Below are positions 36,809-48,915 of a stretch of 64,000 nt of DNA, piece after piece. The notes under the pieces were generated by a model, which did no database searches, was not told the DNA's origin, and was given only the letters and a program-made list of their open reading frames with translations. How positions within the stretch are numbered: the stretch's first letter is position 1; every line of letters starts with the position of its first letter. Both the position numbers and the translations under genes were made by a program. Source of the stretch: Hysterangium stoloniferum (taxonomy: Eukaryota; Basidiomycota; Agaricomycetes; Hysterangiales; Hysterangiaceae); assembly GCA_015178975.1 (NCBI GenBank), contig WHVD01000113.1, forward strand, positions 62,001 to 126,000, given 5' to 3'.

Positions 36809-37536
36809 TGTTACGACCGTGTCGTAACCCTTCGCAAACCGACGGCCCCCGATGGAATACCCTCGTTATACGTCTCCGACAATACAACACCTCAGAAGCC
36901 GTCGGACCCCCGACGCTGACGTATGCTCTCCGGTCAATCAAACCCGACTACGCCTTTCTGTCTGGTTATGTTTTGATATGTCCTTTTCATCATGTTGATC
37001 CGTCTCATCTTATGTTCCACATATGTCTAACTATATTTGTAGTCCTCGAACTATTTCCTTTTATCGTAATTTCCATTCTCGGTTATCATCGGCCTCCGAA
37101 CTAATCATAAACTTCCTGTTCCTAGTCAAGCTTATTGTTAATGCCGTTTTCCGCCCTCCTCCCCATTAGTACTTTCTAGACGCCTGTTACTTGTATATGA
37201 ACTCGCTGTAATTGTAGTTACTAGGCAATCAGAATATCGACTCAGAATACCCTCATACGTCTGTAGCAGTCTCATACTAGGAGAATCTCTCTTCCGCCTT
37301 CGCGTGCGCTCGCCCACTCTCGGCCCCGACCCCTTGGCCCGACACCTGACTTGTCCTTCAGTTCCGATCGGTATCTTGCCGAAAAGTTCTTCTTAGGATT
37401 TAGTCTTCGCCTGTCCGAAATTTAAGGACAACCTACGGATATTTGCGAGGGCGCAGCATATAAGCTGAAGCCAAGTCCTTCCGATCGGTCCCCGTCGGCC
37501 ACCGACATTAGTCAGTTTCTAGTTCTTAACACAGAG
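36804..37536 (+). mobile_element. 723-bp solo LTR, copy B, with target duplication
   Basis: The LTR spans 36809-37531, starting TGTTACGACCGTGTCGTAAC and ending GTTCTTAACA. CAGAG flanks it at 36804-36808 and 37532-37536, a perfect 5-bp duplication, so it integrated as an element and then lost its interior by LTR recombination. It is in inverted orientation to copy A at 28091-28813. Confidence 0.92.
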
Positions 37537-37616
37537 CCACAGTTTGGCATGACACCAGAAAAAATGCATTGATGATCTCTATCAAGAGCTTTTTGAATGA
37601 TAGGGGCAGTCAAGGA

Positions 37617-37864
37617 TGTTAGAATATCATAACGTGATTAATCGTAATTTCATATCTCATCTTGTGACTGTATAGGTTCTGGCCAGTTCACACATGTGAT
37701 TGATATATTTATCCATAGCACACCATCATACACAGACCAGTGCACAGACCATGTATACTAGTATATAGTTAGTTCAGATGAGGAGTAGATCCCTCATCTG
37801 AAAGCCTAGCAATATCACTGGCTTAGTATCTACCCGCTCTACTCTTAGTGGCTACACTCCAACA
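37617..37864 (+). mobile_element. Copia-like solo LTR candidate
   Basis: A 248-bp segment starts TGTTAGAATATCATAACGTG and ends CTACACTCCAACA, the shape of a short copia LTR. No matching flanking duplication was found (AAGGA left, GTAGA right), so the borders are tentative. Confidence 0.4.
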
Positions 37865-38002
37865 GTAGAGAGTCCTCATACTGTGATTCCCAGGCTAGCA
37901 GATTTCAACAAAGGATGCCTGTTAAGCATCAGAAAAAGTAAACCACATTCCACAACACAATGAGGTACCTTGGCAGAGAGCAATGGGCTATTTTCTTCCA
38001 CT

Positions 38003-38406
38003 ACTTCCTCCATACTGGAAAATGAGTGAACTGGATGGAAGAAATAGTAAAGTGAGGGGTCTCCTGTGTCAAGGTCATGTAGCCTGTAGTGGTACACAAA
38101 ATGGTATTCTTGCCTATAGTATATAACCCATAGTCTCCAGGAGCAATGATGTCTTGAGATTCTTGGGAGAAGCCAGCACCATTTTTGTGGACAGAATACA
38201 TCAACACAATACTAGGTTGAACCTCAACCGGGAAGAGAGTATACGTCTCGGCTTCCTCCCAAGTATGATACCGAGCTCGACTCAAAACAGCATCGGTTAT
38301 CCAGCGATATGCTGTCGAAACAGTAATGGGTGAGTTGTTATCAACATGCCAGCCTAAATATGAGTTTGAGGATGATTTAGATTGAATGTCAAAAAAACTC
38401 TCCTAA
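38003..38406 (-). pseudogene. Unrecognised exon, ~95-130 codons
   Basis: On the minus strand, after a possible acceptor (CCTTAG) at about 38407, one frame stays open: FFDIQSKSSSNSYLGWHVDN, then SPITVSTAYRWITDAVLSRA, WEEAETYTLFPVEVQPSIV and SQDIIAPGDYGLYTIG. The texture is that of a folded cytosolic domain, and I have a weak impression of the region preceding HNH domains in agaricomycete proteins, but no HNH motif is present. The 3' part after TILCTTTG becomes Thr/Phe-rich and unconvincing. Gene unknown; it is a fragment. Confidence 0.4.
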
Positions 38407-38742
38407 GGCCAGGTGGTGTGAATCAGTGCACTAAATGAAGATGTTGCGGTGCTGTTGAGTGGATTTTCCGGACAATATGTGAACAGGTTCGTACATAGCG
38501 GTGTGACTCGTGCATGAGGAATCCAAGATACAAAGTTACAAATATGACAAAACAGTATCAAACAAGAGTACATCTACAACAGCCACCACTGTTATTGATT
38601 GATCTCTGCTTCATCTTTTATACAATTTTTCTTGCATTCATTGTTGCCCTTGATACTCCTGAGTAAAGTATTAGGTCTATGGAATACCTCCCTGAAGCAG
38701 ATTCGAATGGTTCTTACATCAACGAATCCGAAGGAAATGTGA

Positions 38743-39294
38743 CACTGGGGCTACGGAATCGTTGAGACGTGTGAATCAGGGTGATGATGCATGCACAGTC
38801 GGGCTTACAAGTCTTCTGATGATCAGCTTCATGTGGCAAACACACGGGCGTTGGCTGACATGACCAGATCCCTACAACTCCGACTCATTTCAACGTCGGA
38901 CAAGCTTACAGGGCGAGTTTACAGACAAATTAAAAAAGATAAATACTAGTCCTCAGTGAATTATTATTGAGTAAGACGTTTGAGGTTCGTGGTAGCCACA
39001 CCGATGAGGAACGACAACTAAACAAAAGCTTAAAGAAGGTTAAAACGCAGACACACTAAGCGATGGTCACCGGATCTTGGGCTTTCCCCTTCATTTTCGT
39101 GATGTGATTTGGCGTTTGAAATTCGAAGCATATGACATTAGGAGGTTTAGCAAAAGAATCGCGTTCTGCTTCATCATGATGACGTACAACGAACTAAGTC
39201 GCACACTTTCACATGACTCTAATTCCGTTTAATATGTATAGCAGTAGCCCAGAACTCCATCCCGTATCGGAAGCCCTAAGTACCCGTCCATATT
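38743..39294 (+). repeat. Long inverted repeat, left arm
   Basis: This ~552-bp arm begins CACTGGGGCTACGGAATCG and is the near-identical reverse complement of 42230-42789. Most differences are single bases or short indels. It has no recognisable coding content and no LTR-type ends. No target duplication flanks the pair. Confidence 0.93.
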
Positions 39295-39824
39295 CGTATC
39301 AATCTGCATGAACACGTGACAAAACCTTTATTTTTTATTTTTTTAATTACATTTGTATCCTGCTTCAAATAACAAAGACTAACTGCAGCCAGGGGCTTGA
39401 GGGCCCCCAATAGAGCTATGCTATGGGAGTATGCAGTTCCGAGTGAGCTACGTGTCTACAATGGATTTTAGGGGGCTTGAGTCAGGATTGGGGCAGTGGG
39501 GGAATTGGCATGTAGATTCAATTCGTGAGGTCCTCATGTGAACATTGCAGACGTCCTCTTACTCCCAGTGAATCAAGCAACTGCTGTCCTGAACTACCAG
39601 ACGCCAAAGGCTTGAGATGTTATATTACAGGAATGGTACGTATGACATATACAACTCACATAGAAACATAGTTCCTTCAATGACAACAATATCGGCATTT
39701 CATGTAATTTGCATGATGTATCCAAAGAAACCAGTGTTGCAGATGTAATAATGAAAAAGGAATGTGTGCGACAATGCGGTGTGCAAACAACAATAAAATA
39801 AAGCAGTCGTCAAATAAGAGGTCG
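39295..39824. other. No gene recognised
   Basis: Sequence just inside the left arm, with a T-rich tract near 39330. No supported ORF. Confidence 0.5.
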
Positions 39825-39961
39825 TTACGATTTCTTCTTTTTGGCGGTGCGAGGTGGTAGCTCCTCAATGTCGTCGTCGTAAACGAAACGCGTGACAACG
39901 ACGTGGGGCTTTTCCATGTCTTCAAGAGGAGCGGTAGCCTCTGGGATATTACCGAGCGGAT
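39825..39961 (-). pseudogene. Orphan 3' exon of an unrecognised gene
   Basis: On the minus strand a candidate acceptor (TCTCTTCGTTGAG) is followed by PLGNIPEATAPLEDMEKPHV, VVTRFVYDDDIEELPPRT, a KKKK run, Ser and TAA (stop at 39825-39827). Acidic-then-basic C-termini like this are typical of nuclear or ER-associated fungal proteins, but I cannot name it. Upstream (to the right) the sequence changes abruptly to the Pro/Ser-rich segment on the other strand, so the rest of the gene is missing here. Confidence 0.4.
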
Positions 39962-40019
39962 CTCAACGAAGAGACTGACAGGCGTATTAATGAGTAGAAA
40001 GGAAAAGACAAGTAGTGAA

Positions 40020-41060
40020 GATACATACACGAGCAAGGCAGCGTTTCCAACTCGCCCCTTCTATCCCCACTCGCCTCTTCGTCTCCGCCCTCAGGAGACT
40101 CGCCCTCGACATCCTCCGCTCCCCTTTATGCCCGCTTCTCTCGCGGCACATTCGACCTCTCAACACCCCGCCTCATCTCCCCCTGCCCAAGATCAGCTCA
40201 CTCCCCCAAAAACACTCCGCCATCGTGCATCCCACGAGAGCGGATCTGGATTTCGCAGCGGAGGCGTTAGAGATGAAGTGGAGAGGCTGGCAGTTGCCAA
40301 GCGGAGTATGGGGGCGGGAGCGAGGGGAAATAATGGCAGGGATTCGCCTAGCGTGAGGAGTGTCAGTGGTGGCGCTAGTGTGAGGAGTAGGAGTCTTGAT
40401 AGTACCAGGACGAGGTCTTTCGGCGTGGTCTTACCTGTGGTGCTACCCAGGCCTCCGACACCACCGCCGCCTAGTCCCCCTAGGCAGAGATTTGCCAAGT
40501 TGTCTAAGGCGACGCCAAATCCGGACGCGAACGCGTCGGCCTCTAGTGCTGATTCCACTCTGACTGCGTCTCCACTTCGACACCCTTAACCCCCGCTCTG
40601 TCTCCCGCGCCCACTTCTCCAACCTTAGGTCCTACCTCCTCATCCCTACAACCGCCCTCCAGTCCAGGTCGCAGAACGTACTCGCCCCTCGCTGCATTCG
40701 GCCTCCCAAAGTCTGCGTCTGCAGCAGAATCAACTCCAGCATCTTCTAATGTCCTGATGTCTCCTACGCCGACGCCTCTTTCATTGGACCCTGCTCCAAA
40801 ATCAGACCCAAGCTCTGCCATTGTCCCCAACAACCTCCCCAACCTCAATCCCAAACCTGATACCGCTTCTCGAACGTCCTCACCCTCGCTTCGTGGTTCG
40901 CCCGTCAGCGGTCCTGGTTTTGCGAGTCTACTGAGAGCTGCGAGTGGTAGAAGCGGGGCTACTTCTCCTGTGAGGGCGACGTCGCCTATAAGGACTGCAT
41001 CGCCTATAGGCATTGCCTCACTGGTTACGAATGGGACGGGATATGTCAGCACGTTCATTA
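40020..41060 (+). pseudogene. Pro/Ser/Thr-rich protein fragment with one frameshift
   Basis: A GC-rich frame from about 40020 to 40589 encodes low-complexity sequence (SPSVRSVSGGASVRSRSLDS, LPRPPTPPPPSPPRQRFAKL). It stops at TAA 40587, while a second frame, open from about 40559, continues the same texture (SPGRRTYSPLAAFGLPKSAS, LLRAASGRSGATSPVRATSP) to about 41060. One indel near 40560 joins them. Disordered Ser/Pro proteins of this type are common fungal signalling or cytoskeletal regulators; I do not recognise it. Both ends are cut: the left by the orphan exon and the right by a LINE fragment. Confidence 0.55.
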
Positions 41061-41600
41061 CCTTGAATACCTACATGTCCCGGGACCCAGGATACTTCGA
41101 TAGCGGTGCAACAGTGGGAAGACAGTAAAAACTCGACGTGTTTGCGAAAGAGTGCCGAAAAGAACTGGGCTGGATGCGGGGACAGGTCGAATATGGAAGA
41201 TATGGCAGCCTGGCTGTCGACCATGATATGGAAGATAATAGTAGCCTGGCTGTCGACTGACCGCACCGACTATGCCACCCGAATGGTCAATGATGTTGGT
41301 GAGGTGGGCAGCAGCACCCACAAGAGCGAGCATCTCTGCATCGAAGACGCTAGCTCTGCGGCTGAGACCCAACTAACCCGAGGCAACCTCCACATCGCAG
41401 TGAACTGCTGAGAAACTGCATCCTGTCCGTTTGTGGCCCTCGGATTGCTTTCGCGACCCATCTGTAAAAATGATAGTATGGGATGGGTCTGATGACCTAG
41501 CCAGTATGCGGGCCTTAGTGAGGTTGGTGAACCTCTGAAGGTCTTCTTTGGAGGATTGTCTGGGTGGGAGAACTGAGCATAGCTGGGTACCCCCTCTCAC
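41040..41600 (-). pseudogene. LINE RNase H domain fragment
   Basis: The minus strand reads SHTIIFTDGSRKQSEG (first Asp), then after a stop ASVFDAEMLALVGAA (Glu), and in a third frame VDSQAAISSIFDLSPH (Asp) and IEVSWVPGHVGIQGNERAD (His/Asp). This is the RNase H domain at the end of the RT ORF in Tad1-type LINEs. Two frame breaks and a ~50-bp duplication-like segment (ATGGAAGATA repeated at 41190 and 41227) disable it. It could derive from the same family as the LINE at 22.4-24.2 kb, which lacks this domain. Confidence 0.82.
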
Positions 41601-41689
41601 ACGTGACAGAGCTATAATTCTGTCACATGTTCATGCAGTATTGCGCGAAAGCCAAAAAGCCCATCGTGAATGATTCATAATGTGTATTA

Positions 41690-42229
41690 CAATACACTAA
41701 AATTAGGCACAAGAATAGTTATAATAACACGAAAAAAAAAAAAAGCGAAAAAAAAGCGAAGCAAACCGGTTGAGAAATGCGGTAGCGGCGGCGGCGGCGA
41801 CGAGTGAGAGGGGGCGGGCATCGGGGAGGGGCACCCCGGGCGGGTCACAGCGCCAGAGGTCGGTAGCCGAGGCAACTCGGCCGCGCGGCATCAGCGGCGG
41901 GCGCTGCAGGGGATAGAGCAGCGACCAGACCGAGCGAGTTGCCGGTGACCGGTAGGAGGTACTGGAATTACTGAGATTTAGGTAGGAATTATTCACGAGC
42001 GAGTGAGATCAGAGATCTCATCATAGATTTATGTGGCAACGGACTCCCACGTTTAGACAAAAATCTATCTCCAAAGTTGGGATCAATAGGTGGTAATTCA
42101 TAGGTCCACTTGCTACCGAATCGGCCGTTCATGTTCTCCTACCCTGTGCTCGAGAGGTCCTTCGTCCTACTGTATTAGCAGAAACTTGGCGAACTATTAT
42201 TAGGCGGCTCACCACTGCTCTTGTTGTGG
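41690..42229. other. A-tracts followed by GC-rich segment, no gene recognised
   Basis: A 13-A tract and a second A8 tract separated by GCG at 41731-41760 precede a strongly GC-rich 200 bp (GGCGGCGGCGGCGACG) and then ordinary sequence up to the right arm of the inverted repeat. A minus-strand ORF covers it but lacks any recognisable domain. Confidence 0.45.
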
Positions 42230-42789
42230 ATATGGACGGATACTTAGGGCTTCCGATACGGGATGGAGTTCTGGGCTACTGCTATACATATTAAACGGAA
42301 TTAGAGTCATGTGAAAGTGTGCGACTTAGTTCGTTGTACGTCATCATGATGAAGCAGAAGGCGATTCTTTTGCTAAACCTCCTAATGTCATGATCCGTGC
42401 TATGCTTCGAATTTCAAACGCCAAATCACATCACGAAAATGAAAAGGAAAGCCCAAGATCCGGTGACCATCGCTTAGTGTGTCTGCGTTTTAACCTTCTT
42501 TAAGCTTTTGTTTAGTTGTCGTTCCTCATCGGTGTGGCTACCACGACCTCAAACGTCTTACTCAATAATAATTCACTGAGGACTAGTATTTATCTTTTTT
42601 AATTTGTCTGTAAACTCGCCCTGTAAGCTTGTCCGACGTTGAAATGAGTCGGAGTTGTAGGGATCTGGTCATGTCAGCCAACGCCCGTGTGTTTGCCACA
42701 TGAAGCTGATCATCAATAGACTTGTAAGCCCGACTGTGCATGCATCATCACCCTGATTCACACGTCTCAACGATTCCGTAGCCCCAGTG
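42230..42789 (-). repeat. Long inverted repeat, right arm
   Basis: About 560 bp, reverse complement of 38743-39294, beginning ATATGGACGGATACTTAGGG and ending ACGATTCCGTAGCCCCAGTG. The arms face each other across 2.9 kb. Confidence 0.93.
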
Positions 42790-42937
42790 GTAGATAAGCG
42801 TGCAGCGCCAATGAAACGACCATTTGCTTCTTTTCTAGCACCTAGCCCCTTAAAAAACGTGTTCTCCTCACCTCATTTGTTCCGCATCCCTCATCCCTCA
42901 TCCCCTTGATTCGTTTTCGTTGCCAAATATTTTCTAG

Positions 42938-43058
42938 GTGGAACGTTAGTGCAGATGTCACAAAGCCGCTGGGCATAGCGGCGGTCACGGTAGTGGTTGG
43001 AGCAACTCTACTTGCCATTAGGTACCCAGCATTCATACACAACTATATAGAAATTTAA
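42938..43058 (+). pseudogene. Orphan 3' exon with a membrane span
   Basis: After a possible acceptor (TTTTCTAG at 42937) the frame reads WNVSADVTKPLG, then a hydrophobic stretch (IAAVTVVVGATLLAI) and a short polar tail to TAA at 43056. This looks like a C-terminal tail anchor. The rest of the gene is not visible upstream, and a second splice (GTACCC after ATTAG) is possible. Too short to identify. Confidence 0.3.
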
Positions 43059-43199
43059 AGTTTTCAGCCCAAGATATATTGACATAGCCTTGTGAATTTA
43101 TCCTTTTGTCATTGCAATTACTAGTACAAAAAAAGTAATGTGCAGTATCAAGACACAGTTCTTCATATGAACAAAGGCTTGTCATCATGTAAGCACCAT

Positions 43200-46100
43200 C
43201 GTGGCCAAATTGAGGAAGAGTGGTAACAATATTAATTTGGCGCTGCCATCTGTACTGTCGGTTCAGAACTACTACTACATAATTGACATTTATTGTTATA
43301 ATAATCTCACACTCAAATTATGCAATTTGCGTGCTGGGAACATTCTTCTTCGAATCTATCGCTGCGTCCTCCTTTGGAATTTTTAAGATTTAGATTGAAG
43401 GGTCTTTAAGTCCGCCACCTGATGAGCTGTCACATCTGTCACAGCCTCATAGATCCCTCTCCTCTTCCACTAGCGCGCCCGTCATCAACCGCCATTAAAT
43501 TCTTTTCATAAATATGAGCGTACGTAGTATTATCTAGTGAGTGGTACCAGGCGATCTAATTTCATTGATACAGACTCTCGCACCGCCCCCTGCTATCGAA
43601 GAGGACAAGTTAAGTGATGTAATTCCCGAGAGTAATGATATCTCCCGCCAGGTAAATTCTTTTTTTCACGTCACATACGTGTTTTCTTTTCTTTTAACTT
43701 GATATTTTATTAGGTGAGCGAACGTCCGTATGAGGACCTAAGCTTGCAATCGGCCATTGAGGGCCAAGAAAGCAAAATGGACGAATTGGAATCTGATTTG
43801 GAGGCACCGGAAGGGGTAAGAAAAAAATGTGGCGTTATATGTTGTTGAATGAGTGGCTCTAAATTAATCGCACTTGACCCGTTTTTCTCCCAGTTTCCTG
43901 ATGAGCCAGTTTCACCATCCCGGGTCACCCAACAGGTTCAAGCAGCCGAAAAGCAGCAGAAGCGGAGTGTCAGGAAGGGTCAAGAGGGAGAACTTGTTAA
44001 TAACAGGAAGAAATGGATAAGGCTAAGGTATTTTGGACGTGATTTATGAATGTTCGCCTGCATTTATTGACGCGCTTCGGATAGATTACGGATTCTATCA
44101 AGCGATACTCATACCTGCTTGGACAGACAGATCTTTTCCGTCATTTTGTAGATGTAAAGGTCGTTAGTACTGGTTAAGACTCCTGTTTTACTCTCTGACT
44201 TGTTTGCAGCGCGCCCGAGATCCTGAGTATGCAGCGCTGATGGACGCGCAGCCTAAGCCAAAAGGTCGTGGGCGGAAAAAGGCTACGTAAGTACTTGTGC
44301 ATTGTGTTTTACACGTGTTCGACGCAATTTATTTTTCTGTTATATTTTTAGCGCTGAAAATGACAAACAACATCGGAAAAGTGAAAAGGAAGAGGACGAA
44401 GGAATGTTGAAAGGTGGAGAGCTGGCGGTTGACAGCGATGATCAACCATTTGTCTTTGAGGACTCGCCACCATGCACGTGTTTTATGCATCTTTTTATAC
44501 TGTCTATGACACTAATACTTGGCACCAGTCATTCACGGAGGGACAATGCGTGACTACCAGATTCAAGGGCTGAACTGGATGGTATCGCTGCATCATAACG
44601 GTCTTAACGGTATTATGGCAGACGAGATGGGTCTTGGAAAAACCCTTCAAACTGTCTCCTTTTTGGCTTACCTCAAGCACTACCGAGATATGCCCGGTCC
44701 GCATCTTATCGTGGTCCCAAAGAGTACATTGCAAAACTGGGCGAGAGAGTTTGCAAAATGGGCACACGACTTTGAAGTTGTAGTTCTGACTGGTACCAGA
44801 GAAGAAAGGGTCCGTGTACTGTATTCATGGACGTTTGTCACAGCCACTGACTAGACGACCTGTAGGCGGAGATTGTTGCTTCACGGCTACTGCCTCAGAA
44901 ATTCGAAGTTTGTATCACCTCTTATGAGATGTGTCTCCGAGAGAAGAACGTATTCAAGAAGTTTTCCTTTTCATACATCGTGATCGACGAAGCCCACCGG
45001 ATTAAAAATGTCGACTCTATTCTCCCAGATTGTGCTCATATTCATTTCCCGTGGTCGGATGCTCATCACCGGTATACCACACCAAAACAACCTCCAAGAA
45101 CTCTTTTCACTCCTCAACTTCATCTGTCCGGAGATCTTCTCGGACTTTAAAGATTAGGATAGTTTCTTGCACAGGGATGATAAATCGGGATCGGGGGGGA
45201 TGCGAGCAAGAAGGTTGTGGAAGCTTTGCATAAGATTCTGCGCCCGTTCTTGCTCCGGAGGGTGAAGGTTGATGTAGAGAAAAACCTTTTGCCTAGTGAG
45301 TGTTTCCAAGATTATGCTGATGGAGACGAGTTCTGAATTGCATACCTAGAAAAGGAAGTCAATATATACGTCGGTCTAACTGACATGCAAAGGAAATGGT
45401 ATCGATCAGTGCTAGAGAAAGATATAGATGCTGTAACCAGTATGTCCACACACCGCTCGGTTGTGCACTTGAATCTAATGAAATATTAGGCTTGAGTGGT
45501 AAGAAGGAAGGTAAGACGAGGCTGATGAACATCGTCATGCAACTTCGAAAAGGTTGGGAGTTGTCTTCTCATTGTCTTTGTGGAAGATACCGATACCTCC
45601 CTCATGCAGTCACTTGCCACCCATACTTGTTTGATGGAGCTGTATGTCTCTATGCTATTGTGTTACTTAGTTGTTCTTACACTCCGGATCCCTTAGGAAC
45701 CTGGCCCTCCCTACACGACCGATGAGCACCTCATAGACAACTGCGGCAAAATGATTATCCTAGACAAGCTCCTACACCAAATGAAAGCAAAAGGCTCTCG
45801 CGTTCTCGTATTCAGTCAAATGAGTCGTGTCCTAGACATTTTAGAAGACTATTGTACATTCCGGCGGTATCGTGCGTAATCCGTCTCTAGTTGTTCTCGT
45901 CTGCCATTCTGACTATCCGGTTTCATACAGCACATTGTAGAATAGACGGGGGTACAGCCCACGAAGACCGAATAGCTGCCATTGATGAATACAATCGCCC
46001 TGGTAGCGAGAAGTTCATATTCCTATTGACGACTCGCGCTGGTGGGTTGGGTATCAATTTGACGACTGCCGATATTGTCGTCTTGTATGACAGCGATTGG

Positions 46101-48196
46101 TTAGTAAATGATGTTTTACCGTTTGGACCTCTTAGAAAACGCCAAGCCGACCTACAGGCTATGGATCGTGCCCATCGTATTGGACAGACGAAACAGGTCT
46201 ACGTTTTCCGGCTGATTACCGAGGTAGGGAATTCCCTTTTCTTTGGACTAGATACGTCGTCATAATTTATGCTGACTTTTTCGTAGAATTCAGTTGAGGA
46301 GCGTATGCTTGAGAGGGCTGCACAAAAGCTTCGACTGGATCAACTGGTCATCCAACAAGGCCACACGAAGATCACGAAAGGTAACATGTGCTACTGCCTG
46401 CTGTGGTTTGATAAAGTACTCACATGCACTTTATTCAGCCACAAATAAAGAAGAGCTTCTCGATCTTATCCACCATGGTGCCGAGAAGATTGTCAACTCA
46501 AATGACGAGTATGTAATTCCTTTCCCCTGACGTTTGAAGCTCATAGAATACGATAGTCTTCTTGTAAACGCCGATATAGATGAGATCATTCATCGTGGTG
46601 AGGAACGTACGGAAGAAATCAATAAAAAATATGCAAATTTGAACATCGATGATTTGAACAACTTCAAATCTGACTTCAGCATTAAGGAGTGGGAGGGCGA
46701 AGAATTCGGTAGCAAGGTACATGCTATCGCCTTCTTTGACTGTGTATCTTTCTTACATCGCCGTTTTTAATCCTAGAACAAATCCCGTCGTTTTGAATGG
46801 ATTAAGCCCTCCAAGCGTGAACGGAAAGGAAACTACTCCATTGATGGGTATGATAAAGAAGCAATGCCCATTGGCCCGAAGACCAAGAAGGCACCTAAGC
46901 AACCGCGACCTCCAAAGCAAGTCATGGTGTAGGTGTTCAACCGATATACCATCCCATTAAACTTACTCTCCGACATCCCGTAGTCAGGATTATCAATTCT
47001 ATCCTCGGGAACTTCAAGCGCTGCAAGAGCGTGAAGCGAATGCTTTCAAGGTAAGATGGATGTTTGAGGTTGAGATCGTGAACCGCGTAACTTACCAGTG
47101 AATTTGGTTCCTTAAGCGTGCGCATAAGTATCAGGTACCGCTTCAGGACCCTCAAAATGAGGATGAGACGCCGGAAATGCTTGAGGCTGAGCGTGCAGCT
47201 GAACAGGCCATCATTGACAATGGTCTGCTTTCTGATCTCAAATTTGTGCCTATAGTAAGCTTACCATGGCATACATCTCTAGCTGAACCATTAACGGAGG
47301 AAGAAATTGCTCGTAAGGAGGAACTAAGCCGACATGGCTTCGACAATTGGAGTAAGCGTGACTTCCAGCAGTTTGTGAAAGCTGTTGAGGCACATGGACG
47401 GTAAGACTCTTATTATGTGCCATTACGTCTCTAGTCAGACTCTGATGTGTGTCTTTCATTCAGGGATGCGCCAGATGAAGTGCTTGCTCAGGAGATAAAG
47501 CATAAGATTGCGGAGGAAGTGAAAGCATATGCTAAAGTCTTCTGGAAGCGATGGCGCGAGTTGGAAGGTAGGAAGATCATTGCACATTTTCGATTCCACG
47601 GCATGGCTGACTCCATATTTTTAGATTTCCAACGTATCGAGCAACGCATTCTCGAAGGTGAAGCCCGCCGCGAAAAGCAAGATAACCTGGAGGCGCTCCT
47701 GGATGAAAAGATTAAATCGGTCCAGTTCCCAATGCAAGAACTAGAGCTCAACTACCCCATCGCGAAAGGAAAAGTATACGAAGAAGAAGAGGATCGTTAC
47801 CTTCTTTGCCGGCTGATCTATTATGGATTGAAGAGCCCAGACGTGTATGACCGTATTAAGAAGGACATCACCGAGTCCCCGGATTTCCGATTTAATTGGT
47901 TCTTTAAGAGTCGGACGCCCCAGGAACTGTCGAAACGCTGCCATGCACTGTTGGGTGCGATCGCCAAAGAATATGAAAATAAAGTTAAGGACGGTCAGCA
48001 AAAGAAGAACGTGAAAGGCCCACGGGGAACGGTATGTCTCTAACCATTTCAGACGTGGTTACTTATCTGACCCATTGTCTTTTGTGGTTAGAAACGTTCT
48101 CTGGTTGAAGTCGCAGAGGTACAATCGTTGCGTCGGTCGACACGGAATGCAGTAGCAGTGGCACCCGCGAAAAATTCGTACAAGAAGAAGGTATAG
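43200..48196 (+). pseudogene. iswi: ISWI chromatin remodeller pseudogene (copy 2, most complete)
   Basis: Nearly the whole gene is present. Order: Pro/Ser N-terminus; acidic segment (TLAPPPAIEEDKLSDVIPES); YLLGQTDLFRHFVD and [22 protein letters not shown]-binding lobe ([54 protein letters not shown]); second lobe ([53 protein letters not shown]); HAND (NADIDEIIHRGEERTEEINK); SANT (SRHGFDNWSKRDFQQFV); SLIDE (SPDFRFNWFFKSRTPQELSK); and a Lys-rich end (stop near 48194). More than a dozen short introns are recognisable. Lesions: a 1-nt deletion near 44010, a frameshift after VDSIL (about 45021), TAG in FKD-D (45152), and a frameshift in a G-run near 45200. A short deletion also replaces NPQ before ADLQAMDR. 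Three of these are shared with copy 1. Confidence 0.95.
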
Positions 48197-48915
48197 GAAT
48201 TAGATGCCTATGTAATTGTGCTTGGTTCAGTTCTGCTAAATTATGCCATGTCGACTCGTATATATGATGTATATTTTAATGTGAATTGGGCTTACCTTTT
48301 TGAATGATATCTTCTTTTATCGAGATGATTTACCAAGATGGAAAGGTGTTTACACAATTAGAGAAGTATGAGAAAGTGGTTTGACACACAAACACTAGAG
48401 CCTGGGATGCTCCCATCATGAAGCGTGCTCAGATGTCCACCTGCCCATGTCCTAGACTCAGATAGTCTCATCCTCATCACAGGCAATATTAATCACTGCC
48501 TTGGGTGAGAAATACCTCCAGAAATACAATAAAACTTGTCACTGAATGTGTCGACTTCACATACTGCAGTTTCACTCATAATACTCTAGAGCTCGATTTG
48601 TACAGCTTCAACAATGAGGTTAATTCTGGGAACCTGGATAGTGCAGAAAATATTTCTGATTAATCAAATTAAAATCCCATTCACATCCTTGAATTTTCTA
48701 GAATTATAAAATGATATAGTATCTGTTAAATGAGCCACAATTGAGTTGAAATCTCTTGTCCTCCAGCTATACATACATATAGAAGATTGGACATTCTGTT
48801 CCTAATCTTGCAGCATAAAGGTGGGCATGCAATCAATCACCACATTAAAACCAGGTGGTGAGTAGGCTCTACAACCATGCAAGGAACACAAATCGACAAT
48901 GACCTCAACAAGGCT
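48197..48915. other. No gene recognised
   Basis: AT-rich sequence downstream of ISWI copy 2, without conserved ORFs or obvious repeats. Confidence 0.5.

Noticed and set aside
40543..41058. Minus-strand 171-codon ORF rich in Gly, Val and Asp
   Set aside because: It is the complement of the Pro/Ser-rich plus-strand fragment; GC-rich sequence leaves several frames open, and the plus frame gives the typical low-complexity composition.
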